Notes under the pieces: generated by a model
The model's input: only the letters and a program-made list of their open reading frames with translations
The model's database searches: none
Told to the model about the DNA's origin: nothing
Shown here: positions 34,548-42,440 of the stretch, in pieces
How the letters are laid out: every line of letters starts with the position of its first letter
Position numbering within the stretch: the stretch's first letter is position 1
Program-made: the position numbers and the translations under genes
NCBI RefSeq assembly: GCF_002802915.1
Contig: NZ_PEBJ01000002.1
Coordinates: 161,167-225,166, forward strand
Direction of reading: 5' to 3'
Length of the DNA: 64,000 bases
Source: Bifidobacterium felsineum
GTDB taxonomy: Bacteria > Actinomycetota > Actinomycetes > Actinomycetales > Bifidobacteriaceae

Positions 34548-35627
34548 TCACTTGACCGTGCTGAAGCTCGTATCTTCCGCGCTGCCGGTATTCGATGTAC
34601 CGGTGGAGCCTGAAGTCGTGCCGGAGGAGCTGGACGACGATGACGATGACGATGAGGAGGAGCCTGAGGACGAGCCGCTTCCCGTGGAACCGGAGTTAGT
34701 GCTATCAGTGGTGTTGCCGGAGGAGCTGGAACCGCCTGTGGAGCCCGAAGCGGAGCCGGAGTTGCTTGAGCCATTGGAATTCGTCGAATTGCTGGAATCG
34801 GATTCGCCTGTGGTGTCGGAGCCTGTAGAGCTGCCGGTGGAATCCGAGCCGGTGGAATCCGAAGCGCTTCCGCTGATATCGGTTGATGTACCGCCATTAG
34901 AGCTGGTAGTGTCTGATTCGTTGTCGCTGCTACCGTATTGCGGCTTTACGGGACCATTGTTTCCGCTCTGCGTATTGGAGCCGGAGTCGCTGCCGGAATT
35001 ATCGGTGTTCTCGGATGATGTGGTGGGGGAGACCAGGTCGGAGACCACGGTATCGGTGCCATGACCTTGCGTGACGAGCATCACGATGCCGGCCGTCACT
35101 GCAACCGTCAGCAAACCAGAAACCAGGGTGACGATCACGGCGACGCGCTTCGGGTCACGGCGGCGCTTGCGTAATTCGCTGATTGAATACGTATGTCCAT
35201 CAGCCGGACGGGATACGATCTCACGTGGCTTGCGGGACGGGACCGCATCAGACATGTCAGAGTGTGTTATGCGAGGCTCGCTCGTGCTTTCGGCATCGTT
35301 GGGATCATTGCCTTCCTCGGAAGAGGATTCATCGGTTGCGTCAACGTCACCAGATGCATGTCCGGGAGCGGTTTCTTTCGATTCGTCGGTCTCGATGCCA
35401 TTGCCATCGCTTTCGGAACCGGAAATGGTTTGCTGGAATTTCTCGCTGGAGGCTTTGATGATGTTCTGATAGATGTTCGTAGCCACCACGGAGACGATAT
35501 AACTGGCTGCGGCGCCGATCACTGAGCCGGCGACACCGATTTTCGCAGCCAGCAGGAACGAGGTGACAGCGGCAAGCGTGCCTGCCACTATCGAGGAAAA
35601 GGAAAGACCTTGGAAAAACTTCTTCAC
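34548..35627 (-). CDS. Membrane protein with long Ser/Gly/Thr-rich tail
   Basis: 359 aa. Two hydrophobic segments lie at about 10-50, an acidic Ser/Asp/Glu-rich cytoplasmic-type stretch at 65-130, a basic RKRRRDPKR and then a third membrane segment at 161-186. The remaining ~170 residues are almost only Ser, Gly, Thr, Asn and Asp, including a run of 13 Ser near 325-337. With three membrane passes and a basic stretch inside, the tail is probably outside the cell, where it may be glycosylated or span the wall. No LPXTG motif. Not matched to a named family. The complementary strand reads as an artefactual acidic frame. Confidence 0.7.
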   Translation of the reverse strand: MKKFFQGLSFSSIVAGTLAAVTSFLLAAKIGVAGSVIGAAASYIVSVVATNIYQNIIKASSEKFQQTISGSESDGNGIETDESKETAPGHASGDVDATDESSSEEGNDPNDAESTSEPRITHSDMSDAVPSRKPREIVSRPADGHTYSISELRKRRRDPKRVAVIVTLVSGLLTVAVTAGIVMLVTQGHGTDTVVSDLVSPTTSSENTDNSGSDSGSNTQSGNNGPVKPQYGSSDNESDTTSSNGGTSTDISGSASDSTGSDSTGSSTGSDTTGESDSSNSTNSNGSSNSGSASGSTGGSSSSGNTTDSTNSGSTGSGSSSGSSSSSSSSSSSSSGTTSGSTGTSNTGSAEDTSFSTVK

Positions 35628-35750
35628 AACCTAAGACCGTAGGCTATTGCGCTGAAGTATTGCTGGAGGCGCGGTGAAAGCCGCAAAATACTTACATGAG
35701 AACCCAAAATCTTCACATGTGAGCCATTCGACCATATGTCAGGATATATG

Positions 35751-36455
35751 TCATGCCCAAGTGAAGTGCTCGGTTCCTGCTCCAAGCTCAAAATGCAGTT
35801 TGGCGATGCCGAGACAAATGCGTGACTGCACGCCGTCCAATGCCTCGGCCTTCACGGTGCATCCGTCTTCCAACAGTGTGAACCGTACCGGCTGCTTGCC
35901 GAGCGCGCTAGGGGCAAGTGCGACAGCTTCAATGCCATTATGGAACCATACGGGAGCTCCGGCATAGGTGCCAATGGCATCGGCTACCGGACCGAGCTCC
36001 TCCGCCGGTTTGCTGCGATGCGCACGGCCAGGGCGTGCTCCGTGGCCGAGCGCGATTGCGGCCGGCATGCGTTGACCCTTTTCAAGGGTCCAAAGTCCCT
36101 CATGTTCGGTGGCTTCATGCAATACCACCCATGAGGTGTCTAAGCCGAACGCCACGGCATGCAACGCCAGAAGTTCACCTGCATAGCCGATCATTTCGTC
36201 TAAATCATCAGGTGCATCCGCGTCATCAGGTCCAATGAGCGCAATGAGATTGTGCACCCCGGCAAAACGGCCGTAATGAGTCGGGCAACCGCCGAACGCG
36301 TCATCGGCATCATGGATCAATTGGATGGACAGCCCATGAGTTGCATTCAGTTCATCGATAATGCCGGACAGTACGCCGATTTGTTCCGCCGTCATTGGCT
36401 CATCGGTGAAGTTGCGAACGGCGTGGCGTTCCTTCATGGCCTCAAGCAGATTCAT
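35751..36455 (-). CDS. Nitroreductase-family protein
   Basis: 234 aa. It begins NLLEAMKERHAVRNFTDEPM, the FMN-binding N-terminus of the nitroreductase fold (RHAVRxF). The middle has IALIGPDD and the helix EMIGYAGELLALHAVAFGLDTSWV, followed by AIALGHG. This fits the subgroup annotated as putative TM nitroreductases (PF14512) rather than classical NfsB. AAAGGA lies 6-7 nt before ATG 36455; an upstream in-frame Met at 36506 has no such site. Substrate unknown. It stands alone between the Ser-rich protein and the EamA transporter. Confidence 0.75.
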   Translation of the reverse strand: MNLLEAMKERHAVRNFTDEPMTAEQIGVLSGIIDELNATHGLSIQLIHDADDAFGGCPTHYGRFAGVHNLIALIGPDDADAPDDLDEMIGYAGELLALHAVAFGLDTSWVVLHEATEHEGLWTLEKGQRMPAAIALGHGARPGRAHRSKPAEELGPVADAIGTYAGAPVWFHNGIEAVALAPSALGKQPVRFTLLEDGCTVKAEALDGVQSRICLGIAKLHFELGAGTEHFTWA

Positions 36456-36578
36456 GATGTTCCTTTCGATGCGTGCCACTAATGCTGCGACGGACATGTT
36501 CATCATAGATGAACAGATGATATTGCCTGACGCTCAGGAATCGTGAACACTAGCCGGCAACCATGGTTTGGAGTCGGA

Positions 36579-37514
36579 TTAATTGCGGTGCAGCGAATGC
36601 TTGGTCGGTTTGATTACGGACATCAGCACTGCCGCGAAAATCAGCGCGAAGCCGACCAGGGAACTCCACATGATGCGTTCTCCCCAGAACAGCGCGGAAA
36701 ACGAGACCGCAAACAGGCTTTCGGTGCACATGATGATGGAGGCCTGCGAAGCGGGCACATGCGCCAATCCGATGTTCTGCATGATCTGCGCGCTCATCGT
36801 GGCGCCGAGGAACAGATACAGCACGCTGGCCACCACCGAAGGGGCGAGCCAGCCGCTGTCGGGTGCCGGTTCGGTGATGATCGCGCCAATAAAGAACAAT
36901 ACGCCGGCCACCGCGAATTGCACGAAGGTCAGTGCTATCGGATCGAATCGCTTGGCATATACGCCAAGGTAGGTGAGATTGAAGGAGAAGATGATCGCCG
37001 TGGCGATGGTCAGCCAATCGCCCACACCGAGCGAAAGCGAACCACCCGGTTTGAGGGAAACGAATCCCACGCCGATCAGGCATACGATGCCGGCGATCAG
37101 ATTGATGATTTTCGGCTGGTTTTTGGACACGATCCAAGTGACAAATGGGGTCAGCACACAATAGGCGGCGGTAAGGAACGCGCTGCGACCGGGATCGATG
37201 GTCTGCAGGCCGGTGGTCTGGGTAACCATCGTGCCCCAATAGGTGACTCCCACCACCAACGCCGGCACAATGATCTTCGGCGTGAGATTAGGAATGATGT
37301 GCTTATGGAACAGTGCGAGCATGCACATGCAGGCGCCGAACATACGTATGGCCATCAGCCATTGCGGCGGTATGGCCTCCATGGCGAATTTGGCGAGCAG
37401 ATAGCTGCCGCCCCACAAGGCGGCGCAGGCAAGTAGCATCAGACGTGCCAGATTCGGCGGGAACGAACGAGACCAGCGGCTTTGCAGCTTGCTGAAACGC
37501 TCAACCAAACCCAT
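36579..37514 (-). CDS. EamA/DMT-superfamily transporter
   Basis: 311 aa with about ten hydrophobic segments in two EamA repeats. The first is ARLMLLACAALWGGSYLLAKFAMEAIPPQWLMAIRM, and the second ends near VPASQASIIMCTESLFAVSFSALFWGERI, both typical of drug/metabolite exporters. Substrate cannot be read. AGAGG lies 6 nt ahead of ATG 37514; an open frame extends upstream without one. It is monocistronic. Confidence 0.85.
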   Translation of the reverse strand: MGLVERFSKLQSRWSRSFPPNLARLMLLACAALWGGSYLLAKFAMEAIPPQWLMAIRMFGACMCMLALFHKHIIPNLTPKIIVPALVVGVTYWGTMVTQTTGLQTIDPGRSAFLTAAYCVLTPFVTWIVSKNQPKIINLIAGIVCLIGVGFVSLKPGGSLSLGVGDWLTIATAIIFSFNLTYLGVYAKRFDPIALTFVQFAVAGVLFFIGAIITEPAPDSGWLAPSVVASVLYLFLGATMSAQIMQNIGLAHVPASQASIIMCTESLFAVSFSALFWGERIMWSSLVGFALIFAAVLMSVIKPTKHSLHRN

Positions 37515-37747
37515 GACGCACCTCTGTCTGACTCCGTGTCTCCCCGGGTCATAGTACGGGCATGACCAGCCAAAATCGAAGGGTATGACACCCAACCAGA
37601 GTGTTTGGGGAAAGATACCGCTTCTGACGCGATATGAGGAGACTTGTTATGCAAGGTGAGGTTACTCACAGCGAACATCCGGGCGGTTGGCGTGCCGGTT
37701 CGCTAATCTTGGAAAAGGTATTACACGCTGTTAGGAAAGGACTTGCC

Positions 37748-38152
37748 ATGGCAGTCATTACCCCGGAAATCAAGGAATTCGTGGCCAACAACCTCGGCTT
37801 CGTCTCCACCATCTCCAAGGACGGTGAGCTGGATCTCGGCCCGAAGATGTCTCTGTTCGTGCTGGACGACACCCACATCGCCTACCATGAGCGCACCGCA
37901 GGCCAGACCTACGAGAACCTGAAGAACGGCTCTCCGCTGGTCATCGCCTTCGCCAACCTGGAGAAGAAGCAGGGCTACCGCTTCCGTGGCAACGTGACCC
38001 TGCACTCCGATGATGACATCTATGAGGCCCAGGTCAAGGTTGCCGAGGAGAAGGGCACCAAGAAGCCGGCCGTGATTCCGGTGCTTGAAGTCACCGAGAT
38101 CCAGAACCTTGCCTCCGGTCCGAATGCCGGTAAGACCATCGTCAAGGACTGA
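37748..38152 (+). CDS. Pyridoxamine 5'-phosphate oxidase-like FMN-binding protein
   Basis: 134 aa split-barrel protein. AVITPEIKEFVANNLGFVSTISKDGELDLGPKMSLFVLDDTHIAYHERTAGQTYENLK matches the PPOX superfamily, in which FMN sits between monomers. VIAFANLEKKQGYRFRGNV is the second strand pair. The function is not that of PdxH, which is longer; small members act in redox or stress roles. AGGAAAGGA precedes ATG 37748. Codons are highly optimised (CTG, ACC, AAG, GGC), suggesting strong expression. It is followed by a clear terminator. Confidence 0.82.
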   Translation: MAVITPEIKEFVANNLGFVSTISKDGELDLGPKMSLFVLDDTHIAYHERTAGQTYENLKNGSPLVIAFANLEKKQGYRFRGNVTLHSDDDIYEAQVKVAEEKGTKKPAVIPVLEVTEIQNLASGPNAGKTIVKD

Positions 38153-38195
38153 AATCCGACCGCCACTACTCAGAACCGCGTTGGCAATATGATGT

Positions 38196-38230
38196 AAAGC
38201 CGCCTTGCCTTATCGGGCAGGCGGCTTTTT
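38196..38230 (+). terminator. Rho-independent terminator of the PPOX gene
   Basis: AAAGCCGCCTTGCC pairs with GGCAGGCGGCTTT around a 6-nt loop, followed by further T. It abuts the 3' end of the convergent methyltransferase gene. Confidence 0.88.
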
Positions 38231-38232
38231 CG

Positions 38233-39516
38233 TCAGGCTTTCACCGTGACGATGACGATGTGGCGTCCGGTTTCATCGGTGGTGGCGAACAGGTATGACT
38301 TGCCGCCGTCCTTGAGCTTGAGTTTTTTGCGCAACGTGTTGACCGACATCGGGAAGTTGCGCACGGCGATATTGGCATGGGTCAGTCCGGCGAGTGAGGA
38401 TTTCAATTCCTTCTTATTCATGCTGGCCACGGATTCAATGGCGAATGACCGACCGGGAAAATCTTCAACACGTTGTTCACTGATGAACAGGTGGCTGTTG
38501 GGGGCAATCATGGTGACCGGGAAGCGCTGCGCAATCACGTCAAAACAGCCGGCCTTCATGATCGAGGCGTTCGGCTCATAGAGGTATTGGGCCTCATCGA
38601 CAACGATGCCGCCGGTTTCCGAAGTCTGAGCAAGATTCGCGGGCGATGCGGAAGCATCGTTGTCATCTGGCGCGTCATACTCCAAAATCTGTTCATCATT
38701 AATGCAGAACAGATGCGGTGCCGGGCAAATGCCTCGCCGAAGCACCAACAGCAATTCCTTGCATTCGTTGCCGGTGGATACAATATGCACCTCATGCACG
38801 GAGCCGGCGAAATCATCCACCGTTTTGTGCCAATCCAACATGGGGGAGAGTTTTACCATCACCACAGGAGCCTTCAACAGCAGCTGGCTCTTCAACGCCA
38901 AAACATCCGGTGTACAGTCGGCGATTGCATACGTGCGTGAGCCATGACTGTCACGACGCGCAGGGTCAAGGAAAATCAACGAAACGGAATCAAGGCTGCC
39001 CAATACCTCAGTGGAATCGCCATTGACGACTCTCGCCGATTCCAGGCCGAGTAGCGGGAAATTATGGCGTGCGAGATCGCAGAGATTCGACTGGCGCTCC
39101 ACATAGGTGGCATTATCGAATACCCGTGCCATATAGGAGAAGTCCACGCCGAACCCACCGGTCAGATCGACGAGCGACGTGTGCTGCCGGGGCATGGACG
39201 CCTCCAATGAGGCTGATTCGCAGGAACCACCCGCAGCTTGCGCGAGCAATCGTGTGGCCAATCGCGCCTTGTATTGGGCGGTGAATTGGGAGGAACATTG
39301 CTCCATCGGCACCTGAGGCGGGAAAATCAGCCTTTCGCGCTCCGCCCATTCCGAGAGCTTCACGCGTGCGCGCTGCCAGCCGGAAATCTGCTCCAATGCG
39401 AATGGCAGGTCCACCTCGCCGCCGCGTTTGGCATGCAATGCCAATTCACGCACATCCTCATCACGATGCTCGGCGATGAACGCCCACGTCTGTTCGGTAA
39501 TCTCCACGTACGCCAT
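38233..39516 (-). CDS. SAM-dependent methyltransferase with THUMP-like C-terminus
   Basis: 427 aa. The central Rossmann methyltransferase domain shows SLVDLTGGFGVDFSYMA (SAM loop), YVERQ, and IFLDPARRDSHGSR (catalytic DPA/PAR motif). The C-terminal ~100 residues, with HLFISEQRVEDFPGRSF, ALAGLTHANIAVRNFPMSVNTLRKKLKLKDGG and YLFATTDETGRHIVIV, are the THUMP-like domain found in this actinobacterial family. An RNA base is the likely target, but none is demonstrated. No convincing Shine-Dalgarno precedes ATG 39516. It is divergent from the histidine phosphatase gene 64 bp away. Confidence 0.85.
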   Translation of the reverse strand: MAYVEITEQTWAFIAEHRDEDVRELALHAKRGGEVDLPFALEQISGWQRARVKLSEWAERERLIFPPQVPMEQCSSQFTAQYKARLATRLLAQAAGGSCESASLEASMPRQHTSLVDLTGGFGVDFSYMARVFDNATYVERQSNLCDLARHNFPLLGLESARVVNGDSTEVLGSLDSVSLIFLDPARRDSHGSRTYAIADCTPDVLALKSQLLLKAPVVMVKLSPMLDWHKTVDDFAGSVHEVHIVSTGNECKELLLVLRRGICPAPHLFCINDEQILEYDAPDDNDASASPANLAQTSETGGIVVDEAQYLYEPNASIMKAGCFDVIAQRFPVTMIAPNSHLFISEQRVEDFPGRSFAIESVASMNKKELKSSLAGLTHANIAVRNFPMSVNTLRKKLKLKDGGKSYLFATTDETGRHIVIVTVKA

Positions 39517-39580
39517 TGTACGGGTGATTGCTCGTCTCCATAGGTCATGATGTGATGAGTATTAGTCGAAGGAGGCTCAC

Positions 39581-40429
39581 ATGATCGACGAAGTAGTGAT
39601 GCTGCGCCACGGACGTACGCAATACAATCTCCAACATCGACTGCAAGGCCAGATCGATGTGCCGCTCGATATCGTGGGCCAATGGCAGGCGGATCAAAGC
39701 GGTTATGCGCTTGCCAGCCGATTCTATTGGGCGAAAGTCAACCGTCTGGCCACCCATCCCGAGTCGATTGCCCAGCCTCCGGCAGCCGCAGCCGAACGCA
39801 CTGATATCAACCAGTATTGTGAAGCGCCAGCCGCCGCACGCCGCATGGTGGTGATCTCCTCCGACCTGTTCCGCGCCCAGCAGACGGCCCATGCATTCGC
39901 CGATCTGCTAGGTCTTGAGGTTACCTGCGACGCCCGTCTGCGCGAGCGGAGTTTCGGACAGTGGGAAGGACTGACCCGGGAGCAGATCAAAGCCATCGAT
40001 GCTGAAGCCTACGCCTCATGGAAACGGCATACGGGTGGTGAAACCCGATATGGCGTGGAAAGCCGCGCCCAAGTGGGCGAACGCGGTGCCAAAGCCGTGC
40101 GGGAGCTGATTCAGGACCCGCGATACGCCGATGACGAAACCTCCACCACAATGATGCTGGTCGGCCACGGTTCATGGATCACGGCCACCATCGCCAATTT
40201 GCTTGAACTCGACCCAGATGGCATGAATGCACTTGGCGGCATGCGCAACGCCTGCTGGTGTCGACTCAAGGTACGCCACACCATCAACGGGCAACCAGCC
40301 GATCGGCCATTGTTCGAGCTCGAGGAATACAACAAAGCACCTGCCATCGCGGACAGTGCGGACTGGGAGAACGGACCGGCCGACCTGCGCGGCTCCAGCA
40401 TGCCTGATTGGTGTCCCATCATCTGGTAA
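39581..40429 (+). CDS. Histidine phosphatase (phosphoglycerate mutase-like)
   Basis: 282 aa. MLRHGRTQYN carries the catalytic RHG His. SSDLFRAQQTAHAF and LRERSFGQWEGLTREQI (Glu acid) are the other conserved blocks, and LVGHGSW has the second His. A 40-residue insertion between the first two blocks (about 45-85) is Ala/Pro-rich. Family members dephosphorylate small phosphometabolites; the substrate is not evident. GAAGGAGG lies 6 nt before the ATG. Confidence 0.87.
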   Translation: MIDEVVMLRHGRTQYNLQHRLQGQIDVPLDIVGQWQADQSGYALASRFYWAKVNRLATHPESIAQPPAAAAERTDINQYCEAPAAARRMVVISSDLFRAQQTAHAFADLLGLEVTCDARLRERSFGQWEGLTREQIKAIDAEAYASWKRHTGGETRYGVESRAQVGERGAKAVRELIQDPRYADDETSTTMMLVGHGSWITATIANLLELDPDGMNALGGMRNACWCRLKVRHTINGQPADRPLFELEEYNKAPAIADSADWENGPADLRGSSMPDWCPIIW

Positions 40430-40565
40430 ACGTGTTTGAACAGACGCGCGGCCAGTCCCGCAAACCGCGCCGCGGCGCAAATTCGCATGGTGGGTCTAGA
40501 CTAATCACGGTTTTGAACCGTACAGCGATAGAACATAGGAAAGCGCGGAAGGCGGGTGAGACGGC

Positions 40566-41516
40566 ATGCTGAGAATCTTCAGCTCAATCAACAACCAAGT
40601 GGAGCAGATCGAAAAACCGGAGAACGGATCCTGGTTATGTTTGAGCGAACCGACCGATGTCGAGCTCGCCACCGTCGCCTCGCAAACCGGTATCGACCTC
40701 GCCGATTTGCGCGCCCCTCTGGATGATGAGGAACGTTCTCGTGTGGATGTGGAAGACGATTACACGATGATCATCGTCGACATCCCCACCGTGGAGGAAC
40801 GCGGTGGACGCGACTGGTATGAGACCATCCCGTTGTCGATCATCGTGACCGAAAACCTCATCATCACCGTCTGCATGCAGGACACGCCCGTGCTGCACCC
40901 GTTCATGGAAGGCACGATTCGAGGATTCAACACGTATATGCGCTCGCGCTTCATCTTGCAGATCCTCTACCGCAACGCCACGATGTATTTGCGATACCTT
41001 CGTATCATCGATCGCGAAAGCGACAAGCTGGAACTGAAGCTCCGACACTCCATGCAGAACCGTGAGATTGTAATGCTCATGGAGCTTTCCAAGACCTTGG
41101 TGTATTTCACCACATCACTGAAGTCAAACGAAATCGTGATGGAAAAGCTCACCACCCTGCAGCGCATCAAGCAGTATCCGGACGATGAGGACCTGCTGGA
41201 CGACGTGATCACCGAAAACAAGCAGGCAATCGAGATGGCCAACATCTACAGCGGCGTTCTTGCGAACATGACCGATGCCTTCGCTTCGATCGTGTCCAAT
41301 AACCTGAACAACGTGATGCGTATCTTCACGATTATCTCCATCACGCTGTCTATCCCAACATTGATTTTCTCCATGTATGGCATGAACTTCCAGGAAGGCA
41401 TGCTTGGCATGCCGTTGAGTGATAAGCCGTGGGGTTTTGCGGCCATCATCATCATCTCCATTGCGCTATCCGTGGCGGTCACCTGGTTCCTGACCCGTTC
41501 GCGCATGTTCAAGTAA
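40566..41516 (+). CDS. corA: CorA-family divalent metal ion transporter
   Basis: 316 aa. A large N-terminal cytoplasmic funnel with long acidic helices (IDRESDKLELKLR, YPDDEDLLDDVITENKQAIEMA) leads to two C-terminal membrane helices separated by the signature YGMNFQEG, the GMN filter loop that selects hydrated Mg2+. The second helix is FAAIIIISIALSVAVTWFLTRSRMFK. The expected product is a homopentameric Mg2+/Co2+ channel. GGAAGGCGGG precedes the ATG. Only six bases separate it from the downstream lipoprotein gene. Confidence 0.92.
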   Translation: MLRIFSSINNQVEQIEKPENGSWLCLSEPTDVELATVASQTGIDLADLRAPLDDEERSRVDVEDDYTMIIVDIPTVEERGGRDWYETIPLSIIVTENLIITVCMQDTPVLHPFMEGTIRGFNTYMRSRFILQILYRNATMYLRYLRIIDRESDKLELKLRHSMQNREIVMLMELSKTLVYFTTSLKSNEIVMEKLTTLQRIKQYPDDEDLLDDVITENKQAIEMANIYSGVLANMTDAFASIVSNNLNNVMRIFTIISITLSIPTLIFSMYGMNFQEGMLGMPLSDKPWGFAAIIIISIALSVAVTWFLTRSRMFK

Positions 41517-41522
41517 AGCCCA

Positions 41523-42398
41523 ATGCGAATCAAGCGCACGTGTGCAGCAGTGGCAGCCATTGCGATTTCAGCAATGTCGTTGGCCTCCTGCGGCCAGATT
41601 CAGGTCACTACAGTGTCCGGTTCCCCGGAAGGTCCGACGATTGCCGTCGGCGTGTCTGCTGACGAGCCAGGCATAGGAGTGTGGCATGACGGCACATATG
41701 AAGGATTCGATGTGACTGTGGCCAAATATGTGGCTGCTCGTCTGGGCTATGCGAACAAGCAGATCGTTTTCAAACAGGTGCGGCCGGAAAGCCGGCAATC
41801 CATGCTGAATAGTGGGCAGGTTGATATGGTGGTCGCCTCATGGCCGATCACTGAAACTTCCAAGAACGTTGTGGACTTCGCGGGCCCATATCTGATTACG
41901 GGCACAGGCCTGTTGGTGCGTTCCCGGGATAGTCGCGTATTTGCGGACTCAGTAAAGCCGGATACCGTCGGCGATGTGGGCCAACACAGTATTTGCGCAG
42001 TGCAGGGTGATGAAACCGTTGATTTGTTCCGCGTGCGGCACCCTGATGCCGTGATTCAGCAGCGGGACAGTTACGCGCAATGTGTCACCGCATTGCAGGC
42101 CGGTTCCGCGGATGCCATCGCCTCCGATCTGGCGATACTGGGTGGGCTGCAACAGGCCAACGGTTCACGATATACCACTGTGCTCGAAGACGCCGGCACC
42201 GTGCAATCGGGTATTGTGCAATATGGCATAGCGGTCGGCAAAGGCACTGAAGAACTCGCTGGAAAGATCGCGCAGTCGTTGCAGGACATGATTGCTGATG
42301 GCAGTTGGGATGCCGCACGAGCGGTTCTGAAGAAGCAGACCCAAGTCGACATCAAGCTCAATGGCAGTCCTGCGGCCATTGTCTCGGATGCTGAATGA
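41523..42398 (+). CDS. Amino-acid-type ABC substrate-binding lipoprotein
   Basis: 291 aa secreted lipoprotein: basic N-terminus, hydrophobic core and lipobox LASC with the lipidated Cys23. The mature part (TIAVGVSADEPGIGVWHDGTYEGFDVTVAKYVAARLGY, later VDMVVASWPITETSKNVVDFAGPYLITGTGLLV) is the type II periplasmic-binding fold of polar amino acid/glutamate receptors (GluB-like). No permease or ATPase is adjacent, so it must work with a transporter elsewhere. It lies 6 bp after corA and is probably co-transcribed, an unexpected pairing. Confidence 0.87.
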   Translation: MRIKRTCAAVAAIAISAMSLASCGQIQVTTVSGSPEGPTIAVGVSADEPGIGVWHDGTYEGFDVTVAKYVAARLGYANKQIVFKQVRPESRQSMLNSGQVDMVVASWPITETSKNVVDFAGPYLITGTGLLVRSRDSRVFADSVKPDTVGDVGQHSICAVQGDETVDLFRVRHPDAVIQQRDSYAQCVTALQAGSADAIASDLAILGGLQQANGSRYTTVLEDAGTVQSGIVQYGIAVGKGTEELAGKIAQSLQDMIADGSWDAARAVLKKQTQVDIKLNGSPAAIVSDAE

Positions 42399-42440
42399 TG
42401 TCGACGAACGTGTCCAGTTACGCGGCTACCTTGCTGATTT

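Noticed and set aside
34057..35064. Acidic Pro/Glu/Val-rich open frame on the + strand
   Set aside because: It is the complement of the Ser-rich tail and cyclophilin genes; the acidic composition comes from reading Ser codons in reverse.
36543..37436. Open frame of 297 codons opposite the EamA transporter
   Set aside because: The - strand frame encodes ten membrane helices and two EamA repeats and has a Shine-Dalgarno.
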